Assembly (NCBI GenBank): GCA_016932255.1
Contig: JAFGDE010000017.1
Span: 1 to 37,853 of the forward strand
Origin: Candidatus Saganbacteria bacterium
Lineage (GTDB): Bacteria > Margulisbacteria > WOR-1 > O2-12-FULL-45-9
Direction: 5' to 3'
Length of the DNA: 37,853 nucleotides
The translations under genes and the position numbers were made by a program. Positions 24,206 to 33,218 of this stretch are shown in pieces (the first letter of the stretch is position 1; every line of letters begins with the position of its first letter). Below the pieces are notes generated by a model. The model saw only the letters and a program-made list of their open reading frames with translations, had not been told where the DNA came from and did not search any database.

Positions 24206-24463
24206 TTATTTCTTGCCTGAATCGAGCAGTAAATTATAAAGCCAGGCTACGATAAACCCGCCGATGCCGGCATCAAAGAAGGCCCAGGCCATGCCTAAGA
24301 CCACCCCGCCTGGAGTAGGGCCATAGCCGATATAGAGCGAGCCGATTCCTTTGACCAGGCCGGCGCCCCAGTCCCACAGGCCGGTCATTATGCCCAAGCA
24401 CAGGACAGCCGCGGCCCAGACGATCCCCAGGGTCAAACCGAACTTCAGTGCGTCAAGTTTCAT
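24206..24463 (-). CDS. Small conserved membrane protein (often labelled 'bacteriophage holin')
   Basis: This is an 85-residue protein from the ATG at 24463, which has GGGGGTG about 5 bases upstream; a frame 17 codons longer lacks such a site. It has two or three hydrophobic segments (FGLTLGIVWAAAVLCLGIM; GGVVLGMAWAFFDAGIGGF; FIVAWLYNLLL) and a central GSLYIGYGPT. Databases often name such proteins holin, but there is no phage context here, so I treat it as a small inner-membrane protein of unknown role. It is divergent from the VIT-like gene, with its own TTGACT-TAGAAT promoter. Confidence 0.78.
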   Translation of the reverse strand: MKLDALKFGLTLGIVWAAAVLCLGIMTGLWDWGAGLVKGIGSLYIGYGPTPGGVVLGMAWAFFDAGIGGFIVAWLYNLLLDSGKK

Positions 24464-24485
24464 TGGTTCACCCCCTTTGGGGCGT

Positions 24486-24514
24486 ATTCTAGGCTTGCCT
24501 GTCCCATAAGTCAA
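24486..24514 (-). promoter_or_regulatory. Promoter of the small membrane gene
   Basis: On the minus strand TTGACT (24514 to 24509), 17 bases, then TAGAAT (24491 to 24486). A leader of roughly 15-20 bases carrying GGGGGTG leads to the ATG at 24463, in contrast to the leaderless genes nearby. Confidence 0.65.
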
Positions 24515-24521
24515 ATCCTTA

Positions 24522-24530
24522 TGTTATAAT
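24522..24530 (+). promoter_or_regulatory. Extended -10 promoter of the VIT-like gene
   Basis: TGTTATAAT (24522-24530) has no matching -35. It sits 7 bases from the -35 of the opposing promoter, so the two polymerases should interfere. The ATG is at 24558, with a purine-rich AAGGAAG Shine-Dalgarno before it. Confidence 0.6.
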
Positions 24531-24557
24531 CAGCCTAACCTGAAAAAGGAAGCTAAA

Positions 24558-25043
24558 ATGTTAAACCATTCACTTCAAGTAGGTTTCAGTTTCGGCCTGA
24601 CCTCAGGAGTGATCACGACCCTGGGGCTGCTGGTCGGGCTCTCCGCCGGCACTAACTCCCGTTTGGTCGTCATCGGCGGCATCTTAACTATCGCTATTGC
24701 GGACGCTTTTTCCGATGCTCTGGGCATCCATATTTCCGAAGAATCCGAAGGCCGGCACACGGCTAACGAGGTCTGGCAGTCGACCTTCGCGGCATTTTCC
24801 GCCAAGTTCCTGTTCGCCCTGACCTTTATCGTGCCGGTCCTGCTGCTGGACCTGGGCTGGGCGGTCGGAGTGAGCATTGCCTGGGGCTTGCTGACGCTGG
24901 GAGTGCTCAGTTATCGGATGGGAAAAGAGGAAGGGGAAAATCCCTGGGGGGTTGTCTTTGAACATCTGTTGATCGCGGTGATCGTGGTCGTTTTGACCCA
25001 TTATGTCGGTACCTGGATCGCGCTGGTCTTTGGCCAGATATAA
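24558..25043 (+). CDS. VIT1/CCC1-like membrane protein (putative Fe2+/Mn2+ transporter)
   Basis: This 161-residue protein has four or five helices. Its first helix is GFSFGLTSGVITTLGLLVGLSAG, matching the VIT1/CCC1 opening motif. The next segment, ILTIAIADAFSDALGIHISEESEG, resembles the acidic-serine transport motif of the same family. VIT proteins move Fe2+ or Mn2+ against protons. The protein is shorter than the usual 220-250 residues and lacks an evident cytoplasmic metal-binding loop, so it may be a reduced relative. The start is supported by AAGGAAG about 6 bases before the ATG. It is divergent from the small membrane gene and upstream of the outer-membrane barrel. Confidence 0.75.
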   Translation: MLNHSLQVGFSFGLTSGVITTLGLLVGLSAGTNSRLVVIGGILTIAIADAFSDALGIHISEESEGRHTANEVWQSTFAAFSAKFLFALTFIVPVLLLDLGWAVGVSIAWGLLTLGVLSYRMGKEEGENPWGVVFEHLLIAVIVVVLTHYVGTWIALVFGQI

Positions 25044-25048
25044 AGTGT

Positions 25049-25077
25049 TTGCGGCCAAAGCTGCCTCAGCGTAAAAT
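25049..25077 (+). promoter_or_regulatory. Promoter of the outer-membrane barrel gene
   Basis: TTGCGG (25049-25054), 17 bases, then TAAAAT (25072-25077). The leader is short but carries GGAGGTG directly before the ATG at 25098. Confidence 0.5.
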
Positions 25078-25097
25078 ATCAGTCTGGAGGTGTCCCA

Positions 25098-25607
25098 ATG
25101 AAAAAAAGTCTTTTATTGATCTTGGGTCTGGTCCTGGTCTGTGGTCCCGCCCTGGCTGGAAATATTGATATTTCTGCCAATGCCGGCATGTATACTGCAC
25201 CAGGCGGTGTTGGAACTTCAACCATGTATGGCATCTCAGCGACCCAGCCGCTGACAGAGAACATCTCGGTCCGCGCCATGATCGAATCGACCACTTACAG
25301 CGTGGCCGGTCAGTCAACTACTTATACGCCGATCTCCCTTGATGTGATCTACGGGCAGACCCTGGATTGCGGCGTCAGGCCTTACGCTGGTGTTGGTCTC
25401 AGCTATAACAGCTATTCTGTGTCCGGCGGTTCAAGCTCTTCGACCACCGGCGCGCAAGCTATGGCCGGTATTTCTTATGCTTTCGGTCCGGTCAATGCCG
25501 GTCTTGAATTTCGCTACATGGTCCCGGATCTGGGCAACACCGGCAATACAGCCACTGCTTTCAATGGCTTTGTGACCGGGTCAGTGGCCCAAAGTTTCAG
25601 TTTTTAG
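25098..25607 (+). CDS. Small outer-membrane beta-barrel protein
   Basis: This 169-residue protein has a clear signal peptide (residues 1-20, LLILGLVLVCGPALA). The mature part consists of alternating amphipathic strands (VRPYAGVGLSYNSYSVSGG; AQAMAGISYAFGPVNAGLEF) and ends in SFSF, with the C-terminal phenylalanine used by the BAM complex. The size fits an eight-stranded OmpA/OmpX/OmpW-like barrel. Function is unknown. It is evidence for a diderm cell. GGAGGTG sits 4-12 bases before the ATG. Serine- and threonine-rich loops (GGSSSSTTG) look surface-exposed. Confidence 0.83.
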   Translation: MKKSLLLILGLVLVCGPALAGNIDISANAGMYTAPGGVGTSTMYGISATQPLTENISVRAMIESTTYSVAGQSTTYTPISLDVIYGQTLDCGVRPYAGVGLSYNSYSVSGGSSSSTTGAQAMAGISYAFGPVNAGLEFRYMVPDLGNTGNTATAFNGFVTGSVAQSFSF

Positions 25608-25639
25608 AGAGCGCAGTTAAATAAAGGAGCCTGGCTGAC

Positions 25640-27358
25640 TTGGTTTGGCCCCACTTTGGCCTGAGCCGGAACCTGTTCTCCCGGCCGCTTGATGCCTTTA
25701 TCGGTCTAGTGGCTATCTTTGCCCTGGGCCTGCTCCTGCTAGAAAACTGTGAATATTTACAGGTCTATTCAGGGCTGATCTCCCGGTTCAACCTGATAGT
25801 TCTGCTTATATTTATGGCCGATGTGTTCTGGCGCTTTGCCAGGAGCGAAGATAAAGCGGCCCATTTCCGGAGCAACTGGTTCGATCTGATCGTGTTCGTG
25901 CCGCTGATCCAGTTCGTGCGCGGCCTGGAGACCACGCCGTTCTTTATCGTGGCCTGGCAGATCGTGATCGTGACCATGCTGATCTCACGCACCAGGCGGG
26001 CGAACAAGCTCATTGCCTTGCTCAGCTTCCGGCCGGCCCAGCTGATGCTGACCAGCTTTGCTTTTGCCATTGCCTTTGGCGCTATTCTGCTGATGCTGCC
26101 GGCAGCGACCGTTTCCGGCGCGCGCCTATCTCTGGTGGATGCTTTGTTCACCGCAACTTCAGCGGTCTGTGTCACCGGCCTGATCGTCAAGGACACCGCG
26201 ACTTATTTCAGCCCCTTTGGCCAGATGGTCATCCTGGCACTGATCCAGATGGGGGGACTTGGCATCATGACCTTTTCCGTTACGCTGGCACTGCTCTTAC
26301 GCAAGAGCTTTGGCGTAAAAGAACAGTTCGAGATGCAGGAAGTGCTGGACCAGGACGTGATGAGCAATGTCAGGAGTCTGGTCATGTTTATTTTTAAAAT
26401 GACCTTTTTCCTGGAGATAGCCGGCGCCCTGATCCTGTTCCTGCTCTGGCGCGATCGTTTTAGCGGGCCGCTGGCCGCGCCGTATCACGCGATCTTCCAC
26501 TCGGTCTCGGCTTTTTGTAACGCCGGCTTTTCCACTTTCAGCGACAGCCTGATGCGTTTCAGCGACGACCTCTGGACCAACCTGACGATCATGCTATTGG
26601 TCGTGTTCGGCGGCCTGGGTTTTATCGTGATCCGCGATTTCTATCATAATTTAAAGAATAAATTCGGCCGCAGTCGGGACATGGCCATGAAACTGCGCGT
26701 CCAGACCCGGCTGGTCCTTTATGTCAGTATGCTGCTGATCGCGTTTGGCACTCTGCTGATCTTTTTCATGGAAAGAAAACTGGCGTTTGCCAGCCTGCGC
26801 TTTGATCGGGCCTTGCTGGTCTCGCTCTTTCAATCAATTACGACCCGTACGGCCGGCTTTAACACGGTCGCTATCGCCCGCCTGTCAGCACCGACCCTGT
26901 TCTTCATGCTGATCTTCATGTTCATCGGCGCTTCCCCGGGTTCCACCGGTGGCGGCGTCAAGACCACGACCATTGCGGTATTCTGGGCCACGATCGTCAG
27001 CGCTTTCCGCCAGCGCGAGCAAGTGCAGATATTCAAACGGACGATCCCTTTTGAGATCATCCAGAAAGCGATACTGCTGTTCGGCTCGGCGATCATGCTG
27101 GTCATGATCTTTATTCTGATATTACTCTACATTGAACAAAAACCCTTGCTGGAGGTGGCTTTTGAAACGGTCAGCGCCTTTGGCACGGTCGGATTATCCA
27201 CCGGCCTGACGCCGCTGCTTTCAAGCAAGGGCAAGATTGTGATAACATTACTGATGTTTATCGGCCGCCTCGGCCCGCTGACGATCGGCTATGCTTTTGC
27301 CGGCCGCCGCAGGCCGGCTAATATCACTTACGCTGAAGAACGGGTCATGATCGGTTAA
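25640..27358 (+). CDS. TrkH/KtrB-type K+ uptake subunit with extra N-terminal S1-S4-like helices
   Basis: This 572-residue K+ transporter has a TTG start, with AAGGAG about 10 bases upstream. The core (about 150-572) shows the four selectivity-filter repeats of TrkH/KtrB: SAVCVTGLIV, SAFCNAGFSTF, SITTRTAGFNT and SAFGTVGLSTG. ASPGSTGGGVKTTT is the conserved gating-loop block. The first 150 residues add three or four helices not in standard KtrB: LDAFIGLVAIF, then FNLIVLLIFMADVFWRFARSED, HFRSNWFDLIVFVPLI and a basic helix ISRTRRANKLIALL. This order resembles voltage-sensor S1-S4, with acidic S2 and an Arg-rich S4-like helix. Voltage control is only an inference. The TrkA-type gate follows 15 bases downstream. 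Confidence 0.88.
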   Translation: MVWPHFGLSRNLFSRPLDAFIGLVAIFALGLLLLENCEYLQVYSGLISRFNLIVLLIFMADVFWRFARSEDKAAHFRSNWFDLIVFVPLIQFVRGLETTPFFIVAWQIVIVTMLISRTRRANKLIALLSFRPAQLMLTSFAFAIAFGAILLMLPAATVSGARLSLVDALFTATSAVCVTGLIVKDTATYFSPFGQMVILALIQMGGLGIMTFSVTLALLLRKSFGVKEQFEMQEVLDQDVMSNVRSLVMFIFKMTFFLEIAGALILFLLWRDRFSGPLAAPYHAIFHSVSAFCNAGFSTFSDSLMRFSDDLWTNLTIMLLVVFGGLGFIVIRDFYHNLKNKFGRSRDMAMKLRVQTRLVLYVSMLLIAFGTLLIFFMERKLAFASLRFDRALLVSLFQSITTRTAGFNTVAIARLSAPTLFFMLIFMFIGASPGSTGGGVKTTTIAVFWATIVSAFRQREQVQIFKRTIPFEIIQKAILLFGSAIMLVMIFILILLYIEQKPLLEVAFETVSAFGTVGLSTGLTPLLSSKGKIVITLLMFIGRLGPLTIGYAFAGRRRPANITYAEERVMIG

Positions 27359-27373
27359 TAAAGGAGGCGGAAG

Positions 27374-28060
27374 ATGCGTCAGATCGCTGTCATCGGGTTG
27401 GGTAATTTCGGCAGCACTGTGGCTAAGGAATTGACCGGCAGGGGCGCACAGGTCATTGCCATTGATGAGAAAAAGGAGCGCATCGAAGCGATCAAGGAAT
27501 CGGTCAATTACGCGGTGGCCGCGGACACGACCGATGAAAAAGCCCTGCGGGCGATCGGCGTTCAGAACGTTGATGTGGCCGTGGTTTGCATCGGCGAGGA
27601 TATCGAGGCCAACCTGCTGACCACGATCCTGCTCAAGAAGATCGGCGTCAAAAAGATCTGGGCCCGGGCCATCAGCCCGCTGCAGCACGAGATCATCAAG
27701 ACCCTGGCGGTTGACAACATCATCAACCTGGAAGAGGAAATGGGCCACATTACCGCTAACAGCCTGATCGCGCCCAATATTTCCAAGTTCATCTCGCTAA
27801 TGCCGGGGCACAGTTTTATGGAGATCAAAGTCCCCAAAAGCTTTGCCGGCAAGAGCATCAAGGAGATCAGCCCGCGCCGCAAGTACAGCGTCAATATCGT
27901 GGCCGTGAAAAAGAAGAAGCCCCAGATCACCGGGACAGGGGAGAGGACCTTTGAGGAATATATCGAGGACGTGCCGGCTTCCGAGGAGCCGCTGGATGCG
28001 GAAGATATCCTGCTGATCGTGGGCAAGGACGAGAACCTGGAGAAGTTTTCCAAACAATGA
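27374..28060 (+). CDS. TrkA/KtrA-type RCK gating subunit
   Basis: This 228-residue cytosolic regulator has an RCK_N Rossmann domain (IAVIGLGNFGSTVAKEL; Asp in VIAIDEKK) and an RCK_C/TrkA_C domain (about 135-225, SFMEIKVPKSFAGKSIKEI). KtrA-type proteins bind ATP/ADP or NAD(H) and gate the membrane subunit. The nucleotide acidic residue Asp after the second strand favours NAD(H)/ADP binding. It sits 15 bases after the TrkH-type gene and overlaps the PAS protein start through ATGA. AGGAGG lies about 9 bases before the ATG. Confidence 0.95.
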   Translation: MRQIAVIGLGNFGSTVAKELTGRGAQVIAIDEKKERIEAIKESVNYAVAADTTDEKALRAIGVQNVDVAVVCIGEDIEANLLTTILLKKIGVKKIWARAISPLQHEIIKTLAVDNIINLEEEMGHITANSLIAPNISKFISLMPGHSFMEIKVPKSFAGKSIKEISPRRKYSVNIVAVKKKKPQITGTGERTFEEYIEDVPASEEPLDAEDILLIVGKDENLEKFSKQ

Positions 28061-28773
28061 ACCCGCGCAAGCATTTGCTTAAGCTGTTATACCTGACCGT
28101 GCTAGTCTTCTTTAGCCTGACCTGTGCGGCTTATTTTTTTGGTCTGTCGCTTTGGACTTTTTATTTGCTGGCTTTATTATTCCTGCTGGCCCTTTTAAGC
28201 TGGCTCTATCTGGGCCTGCGCGTATTGGTCTTCAGGCGCCAGCTGGTCAATTTCCTTCGCCGCATCCTGGCTAATGATTACAGCACCGGTGTTCGGGGCG
28301 GCATCTGGCTGGGAGATGAAGCGGCTGATCTGGGGCAGTTGATCAATAAAATGGCCGATCAGCTCAGGGCCTATGACAAGCTGCGCATGGAAAAGATCGC
28401 TCTGTTCCACCGGGCGATCGACCTGATCTTCCGCCACGTGAAAGAGGGCATGATCCTGGTCGATGTTGACCGAGAAAGCCTGCTGCTCAATCCCGCGGTC
28501 CAGGAGATCTTCGGTATCGATCAGGAAAAACTCTCTTTTGATTCCATCCAGAAGCAGGAGAATAACAAGGAGTTCAATAAGCTGTTCAAACAGGCAGTGG
28601 AGCAGGGTAAACTGATCGAGACCTGCGTGGTCGATCTGCAGCTGCCTATCCGCAATTCACGCCAGAACGTCTGCATCAGGATCGTACCGCTGAAGGACGA
28701 GGCTGAAAAGGTTCGTTTGGCAATGATCTTTGTTGACCGGCCCACCGGACTCGAGCAGGGCGGCCGGGACTGA
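28057..28773 (+). CDS. Membrane protein with PAS domain and no kinase (orphan sensor)
   Basis: This 238-residue protein has two N-terminal transmembrane helices (about 10-28 and 32-52), a HAMP-like linker (LADQL-type, GQLINKMADQLRAYDKL), a helix with AIDLIFRHVKEGMILVD, and a PAS domain (about 120-230). The architecture is like the sensor half of a histidine kinase but stops before HisKA. No HATPase, GGDEF, EAL or HD domain follows. Overlap of its ATG with the TrkA stop (ATGA) ties it to the K+ operon, so it may pass a membrane or cytoplasmic signal to the transporter or to an unlinked partner. That role is inferred. Confidence 0.75.
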   Translation: MNPRKHLLKLLYLTVLVFFSLTCAAYFFGLSLWTFYLLALLFLLALLSWLYLGLRVLVFRRQLVNFLRRILANDYSTGVRGGIWLGDEAADLGQLINKMADQLRAYDKLRMEKIALFHRAIDLIFRHVKEGMILVDVDRESLLLNPAVQEIFGIDQEKLSFDSIQKQENNKEFNKLFKQAVEQGKLIETCVVDLQLPIRNSRQNVCIRIVPLKDEAEKVRLAMIFVDRPTGLEQGGRD

Positions 28774-28791
28774 AAAAAGCGTGGAGAAAGA

Positions 28792-30735
28792 ATGATCATA
28801 AAGAATCGTCGCCGCCGGGTCAAGGTCATGCACGGTCCGTCCCTGATAACGGACAGCGATGTCTATCTGTTTAAAGAAGGCACCCATTGCCGCTTATATG
28901 ATAAACTGGGCGCCCACCCGGCCAAGGTCAAGCGCCGCATTGGCACGCACTTCGCCGTCTGGGCGCCGAACGCGGAAAAGGTCTCGGTGCTGGGCGATTT
29001 CAACGGCTGGGACCGCGGCTCCCATCCGCTGGCCCCGCGCTGGGACGCTTCCGGCATCTGGGAAGGTTTTGTCCCCGGGGTCAGCAAAGGCGATCTGTAC
29101 AAATACCATATCACCTCGCGGCATAATCGATACAGCGTTGATAAAGGCGATCCGTTCGCTTTCTTCTGGGAGATCTCGCCCAGGACCGCTTCGATCGTTT
29201 GGGACTTGGACCATGAGTGGCATGATGCTGAATGGATGCAGGGCAGAGCACAGAAAAATTCCCTGCGCGCACCGATGTCAGTCTACGAGGTCCATCTCGG
29301 ATCATGGAAACGTCAGGCCAGTGACAATTACCGCTCGCTTCATTATAAGGAACTGGCTGACCAGCTGGTGGCCTATGTCAAAAAGATGGGTTTTACCCAT
29401 GTCGAGTTCCTGCCTGTGATGGAGCATCCTTTCTTCGGCTCATGGGGTTATCAGACCGCCGGCTACTTTGCGCCTTCCAGCCGTTACGGCGAGCCGCAGG
29501 AATTGATGCAGCTGATCGATGTCCTGCATCAGAACGGCATCGGCGTGATCCTTGACTGGGTGCCGTCCCATTTCCCCTCTGACCAGCATGGTCTGGCATT
29601 CTTTGACGGCACGCATCTGTTCGAACATTCCGATCCCCGCCAGGGCTTTCATCCCGACTGGAACAGCTATATCTTCAATTACGGCCGCAGGGAAGTCCAG
29701 GAATTTCTCATCAGCAGCGCCGTGTTCTGGCTGGATAAGTATCATGTCGACGGCTTAAGGATCGATGCCGTGGCCTCCATGCTCTACCTCGATTATTCCC
29801 GTAAAGAGGGCGAGTGGGTCCCCAATCAATACGGCGGCCGGGAGAACCTGGATGCCATAGACTTTCTTAAAAAGCTGAACAGCGTGATCTACCAGGAATT
29901 TCCGGATGTCCAGACGATCGCCGAGGAATCGACCGCCTGGCCGATGGTGACCCGGCCGGCCCATGTCGGCGGGCTGGGTTTCGGCATGAAATGGGACATG
30001 GGCTGGATGCACGACACACTGCTCTATATATCCAAAGACCCTGTCCACCGCAAGTACCATCAGGACCAGCTGACCTTCAGCATCTGGTACGCCTTTTCCG
30101 AGAACTTCATGCTGCCGCTGTCCCATGATGAAGTGGTGCACGGCAAGGGCTCGCTGCTGGGCAAGATGCCCGGGGATGACTGGCAGAAGTTCGCCAACCT
30201 GCGGCTGCTCTATGGCTACATGTACGCTCATCCGGCAAAAAAGCTGCTGTTCATGGGCGGCGAACTCGGCCAGTGGAACGAATGGAACCATGACGCTGAG
30301 CTATCCTGGGACCTGCTGCAGCACAGCCCGCATCAGGGGATCCAGAAATGGGTCCGCGACCTGAACAGCCTGTACAAGCAGGAGCCGCGCCTGTTTGAAC
30401 AGGATTTTGAGCAGGCTGGTTTTGAATGGATTGACTGTAGCGATTACACCAGCAGCGTGATCATCTTCTTGCGCAAAGCTGCGACAGTTAATGACCCACT
30501 GCTGGCGGTCTGCAACTTTACTCCGGTTTTCCGGAAGGGCTACAGGATCGGTGTGCCGCTGGCGGGCCTGTGGCAGGAGATCCTGAACAGTGATGCTCTT
30601 GACTACGGCGGCAGCGGCAAGATCAATCCGGATGGAGTGAACACGGAGAACATCAAAGCGCACGGGCGGCCGCAGTCATTAGTCCTTGACCTGCCGCCAT
30701 TGGGGATAATGCTCTTCAAGCCCAAGCGGACCTGA
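28792..30735 (+). CDS. glgB: 1,4-alpha-glucan branching enzyme (GH13)
   Basis: GlgB makes alpha-1,6 branches in glycogen-type glucan. The 647-residue protein has an N-terminal CBM48-like domain ([22 protein letters not shown] type motif at about 53-73) and a GH13 barrel. Catalytic residues are visible: nucleophile Asp325 ([11 protein letters not shown]), acid/base Glu378 (TIAEEST) and transition-state Asp446 ([10 protein letters not shown]). The length fits a GlgB lacking the first extra N-terminal domain of E. coli GlgB. GGAGAAAG just before the ATG sets the start. The GH57 and malQ genes follow. No glgA or glgC is in the window. Confidence 0.95.
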   Translation: MIIKNRRRRVKVMHGPSLITDSDVYLFKEGTHCRLYDKLGAHPAKVKRRIGTHFAVWAPNAEKVSVLGDFNGWDRGSHPLAPRWDASGIWEGFVPGVSKGDLYKYHITSRHNRYSVDKGDPFAFFWEISPRTASIVWDLDHEWHDAEWMQGRAQKNSLRAPMSVYEVHLGSWKRQASDNYRSLHYKELADQLVAYVKKMGFTHVEFLPVMEHPFFGSWGYQTAGYFAPSSRYGEPQELMQLIDVLHQNGIGVILDWVPSHFPSDQHGLAFFDGTHLFEHSDPRQGFHPDWNSYIFNYGRREVQEFLISSAVFWLDKYHVDGLRIDAVASMLYLDYSRKEGEWVPNQYGGRENLDAIDFLKKLNSVIYQEFPDVQTIAEESTAWPMVTRPAHVGGLGFGMKWDMGWMHDTLLYISKDPVHRKYHQDQLTFSIWYAFSENFMLPLSHDEVVHGKGSLLGKMPGDDWQKFANLRLLYGYMYAHPAKKLLFMGGELGQWNEWNHDAELSWDLLQHSPHQGIQKWVRDLNSLYKQEPRLFEQDFEQAGFEWIDCSDYTSSVIIFLRKAATVNDPLLAVCNFTPVFRKGYRIGVPLAGLWQEILNSDALDYGGSGKINPDGVNTENIKAHGRPQSLVLDLPPLGIMLFKPKRT

Positions 30736-30741
30736 TATAAT
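30733..30741 (+). promoter_or_regulatory. Extended -10 promoter of the GH57 gene, overlapping the glgB stop
   Basis: TGATATAAT (30733-30741) uses the TGA stop codon of glgB as its extended TG element. The GH57 ATG at 30764 is 22 bases further on, with only weak purines (GAGG) as a ribosome site. Confidence 0.55.
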
Positions 30742-30763
30742 AAGTGGCGAGGTTTGGCGCTAG

Positions 30764-33166
30764 ATGAAGAAATATATTTGCATCCATGGACATTTTTATC
30801 AGCCGCCGCGAGATAATCCCTGGCTGCAGGCGATCGAGCTGCAGGACTCGGCCTGGCCGTACCATGACTGGAATGAACGGATCACCGCTGAATGCTACGC
30901 GCCCAATACCGCTTCCCGGATCCAGGATGACCAGCAGCGGATCCTCAATATCATCAATAATTATTCCAGGATAAGTTTTAATTTCGGTCCGACGCTCCTG
31001 TCCTGGCTGGAGAAACGCTCAGCTGATGTTTATCAGGCGATCCTCGAAGCTGACCGTTTGAGCCAAAAAAGGTTCAACGGCCACGGCGCGGCCCTGGCCC
31101 AGGTCTTCAGCCATATGATCCTGCCGCTGGCCAATACCCGGGATAAGCAGACCCAGGTCATCTGGGGCATCAGGGATTTTGAACACCGCTTCAGACGCAA
31201 ACCCGAGGGTATGTGGCTGGCGGAAACGGCCGTTGATCTGGCAACACTGGAAGTCCTGGCCGAGCATGGCATTAAATTCACCGTGCTGGCGCCGGGGCAA
31301 GCCAGCCGGGTCAAAAAGATCAACGGCCGCAACTGGCGGGATGTTTCCGGCCAGCGGATCGATCCAAAACAGCCGTATCTCTGTAATCTGCCTTCCGGCA
31401 AAAGCATCGTGCTGTTTTTCTATGACGGACCGATCAGCCGGGACGTCGCTTTTGGCGACGTGCTTAAAAGCGGGGAGAGGTTCGCTCATAGATTGACAGA
31501 GGCTTTTGTCCACAAACAAGACGAGGCGCAGCTGGTGCATATTGCCACGGACGGTGAAACCTACGGCCATCATCATGCCCATGGCGATATGGCCTTGGCT
31601 TACTGCCTTTATCATCTGGAAAAGAACAAACTGGCTGAAGTGACGATCTATCCGGACTTCCTGGAAAAATATCCGCCGACCCATGAGGTCGAGATCTTTG
31701 AGAATTCCTCCTGGAGCTGCGCGCATGGTGTGGGTCGCTGGAAAGAGGACTGCGGCTGCAGCTCCGGTTCCCGTCCCGGCTGGCATCAGCAATGGCGTAA
31801 GCCGCTGCGCCAGGCCATGGATTGGCTGCGCGATAAGCTGATCGAGCTATATGACAAGGAAGCCCCTCAACTGCTGCGCGATCCCTGGGCTGCGCGCAAT
31901 GATTACATCAGGGTCATCCTTGACCGCTCGGAAGAAAATGTCCAGAAATTCATCAATGAACATCAGACCAGACAGCTTGACCAGCAGGAGCAGGTCAGGG
32001 CCAGGAAGCTTTTGGAAATGCAGCTTCACGCCATGCTGATGTATACTTCCTGCGGCTGGTTCTTTGACGATGTTTCCGGTATCGAAACGGTCCAGATCAT
32101 GCTTTACGCGGCCAGAGCGCTTCAGCTGGCCAGGGAAACAGCAGACTGGGACCTGGAACCGGAGTATCTGGACTTGCTGGCCAAAGCGCCGTCGAACGTG
32201 CCGGAATACGGCAACGCGGCCAGGGTCTATGAACAGCTGGCCAGGCCGTCGATGCTTGATTTCCTGCGGGTCGGGGCCCACTATGCCATAGCCTCGCTGT
32301 TCGCCGAGCGGACCGAGGATATCCAGCTGTTCGCCTACACGGCCCAGAGCGAGCTGTTCAAACGGCAGGTCTCCGGCAGGCAGCGGCTGGCCGCGGGCCG
32401 GGCCAGGCTGCGCTCAAGCATTACCGGAGAGGAAGCGCTGGTCTGTTTTGCCATGAAACACTACGGCGATCAAGCTGTGGTCGGCGGGGTCAAATTCCAC
32501 CAGGAGCAAGAGGATTGCGAGGCCTTTGTCCAGGAGCTGAAGCAGGCTTTTACCCGGGGTGACAGGGGCGCTACCGTTGCCTTGATCGATAAGTTCTTTG
32601 GCCGCCACAGTTATTCTTTCTGGCATTTGTTCAAGGATGAACAGCGCCGCATTATCGATCTGATCGCCGCGCCGGCGCGGTCTGAACTGGAACTGAACAT
32701 GCGCAAAGTTTTCGAAGAGAACCGGCTGATAATGGAAACAATGAACGGCCTGAAGGTCGTCCTGCCGCGGGCGTTCTATGCCACGGCCAAGTTCGTCTTT
32801 AATAATGACTTGCGGAAAGTATTACTTGAAGAAAAGGACCTGGATCTTGACCGGTTGAAGAAACTTGTCTGGGAAGTAGAGCGCTGGCCGGTCAAACTGG
32901 ATAAGAAGACCCTGGGCTTTGCTGCCAGCCGGCGGGTCGAAGGCATGATGGAGCAGTTGAAAGCGGCGCCGACCGACCCGGGCCTGATGCAGAAGGTCGC
33001 GGAAGCCGTGAGCATGTTCAATCAGCCGCCGCTTAAATTGCCGCTCGACCTCTGGCGGGCGCAGAATATCTATTTTGACCTATGCCGGGCGGGAGATGAG
33101 CGGACAGGGGACAGCGATCGCCTGTTTGCTGAGATCGGCGTTCAGCTTAGGGTTAAGACCGGCTGA
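30764..33166 (+). CDS. GH57 / DUF3536-type alpha-glucan-active enzyme
   Basis: This 800-residue cytosolic protein has the GH57 (beta/alpha)7 fold. The N-terminus IHGHFYQPPRDNPW is the family start, WLAETAVD contains the likely nucleophile Glu154, and ATDGETYGHH contains the second catalytic Asp263. ENSSWSCAHGVGRWKEDCGC, a block specific to the DUF3536 subgroup, follows. The last 400 residues are the helical C-terminal region. GH57 members are alpha-amylases, branching enzymes or 4-alpha-glucanotransferases; which one this is cannot be decided from sequence. The position between glgB and malQ points to storage-glucan turnover. A hairpin separates it from malQ. Confidence 0.88.
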   Translation: MKKYICIHGHFYQPPRDNPWLQAIELQDSAWPYHDWNERITAECYAPNTASRIQDDQQRILNIINNYSRISFNFGPTLLSWLEKRSADVYQAILEADRLSQKRFNGHGAALAQVFSHMILPLANTRDKQTQVIWGIRDFEHRFRRKPEGMWLAETAVDLATLEVLAEHGIKFTVLAPGQASRVKKINGRNWRDVSGQRIDPKQPYLCNLPSGKSIVLFFYDGPISRDVAFGDVLKSGERFAHRLTEAFVHKQDEAQLVHIATDGETYGHHHAHGDMALAYCLYHLEKNKLAEVTIYPDFLEKYPPTHEVEIFENSSWSCAHGVGRWKEDCGCSSGSRPGWHQQWRKPLRQAMDWLRDKLIELYDKEAPQLLRDPWAARNDYIRVILDRSEENVQKFINEHQTRQLDQQEQVRARKLLEMQLHAMLMYTSCGWFFDDVSGIETVQIMLYAARALQLARETADWDLEPEYLDLLAKAPSNVPEYGNAARVYEQLARPSMLDFLRVGAHYAIASLFAERTEDIQLFAYTAQSELFKRQVSGRQRLAAGRARLRSSITGEEALVCFAMKHYGDQAVVGGVKFHQEQEDCEAFVQELKQAFTRGDRGATVALIDKFFGRHSYSFWHLFKDEQRRIIDLIAAPARSELELNMRKVFEENRLIMETMNGLKVVLPRAFYATAKFVFNNDLRKVLLEEKDLDLDRLKKLVWEVERWPVKLDKKTLGFAASRRVEGMMEQLKAAPTDPGLMQKVAEAVSMFNQPPLKLPLDLWRAQNIYFDLCRAGDERTGDSDRLFAEIGVQLRVKTG

Positions 33167-33170
33167 CCCT

Positions 33171-33191
33171 TCTGCCGTTTAAGGCGGCAGA
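33171..33191 (+). other. Intercistronic hairpin between GH57 gene and malQ
   Basis: TCTGCCG (33171-33177) and CGGCAGA (33185-33191) pair over a 7-base loop, 4 bases after the GH57 stop. No T-run follows, so it is more likely an mRNA stability or processing element than a terminator. Confidence 0.6.
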
Positions 33192-33218
33192 GAAAGAACG
33201 ACCAGCTTGGAAAAGAGA

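Noticed and set aside
24206-24463. Prophage remnant suggested by a 'holin' label
   Set aside because: No endolysin, integrase, capsid or att-like repeats nearby; neighbours are housekeeping or membrane genes.
31019-31792. 257-codon antisense frame in the GH57 gene
   Set aside because: Shadow of a gene with conserved motifs on the sense strand.
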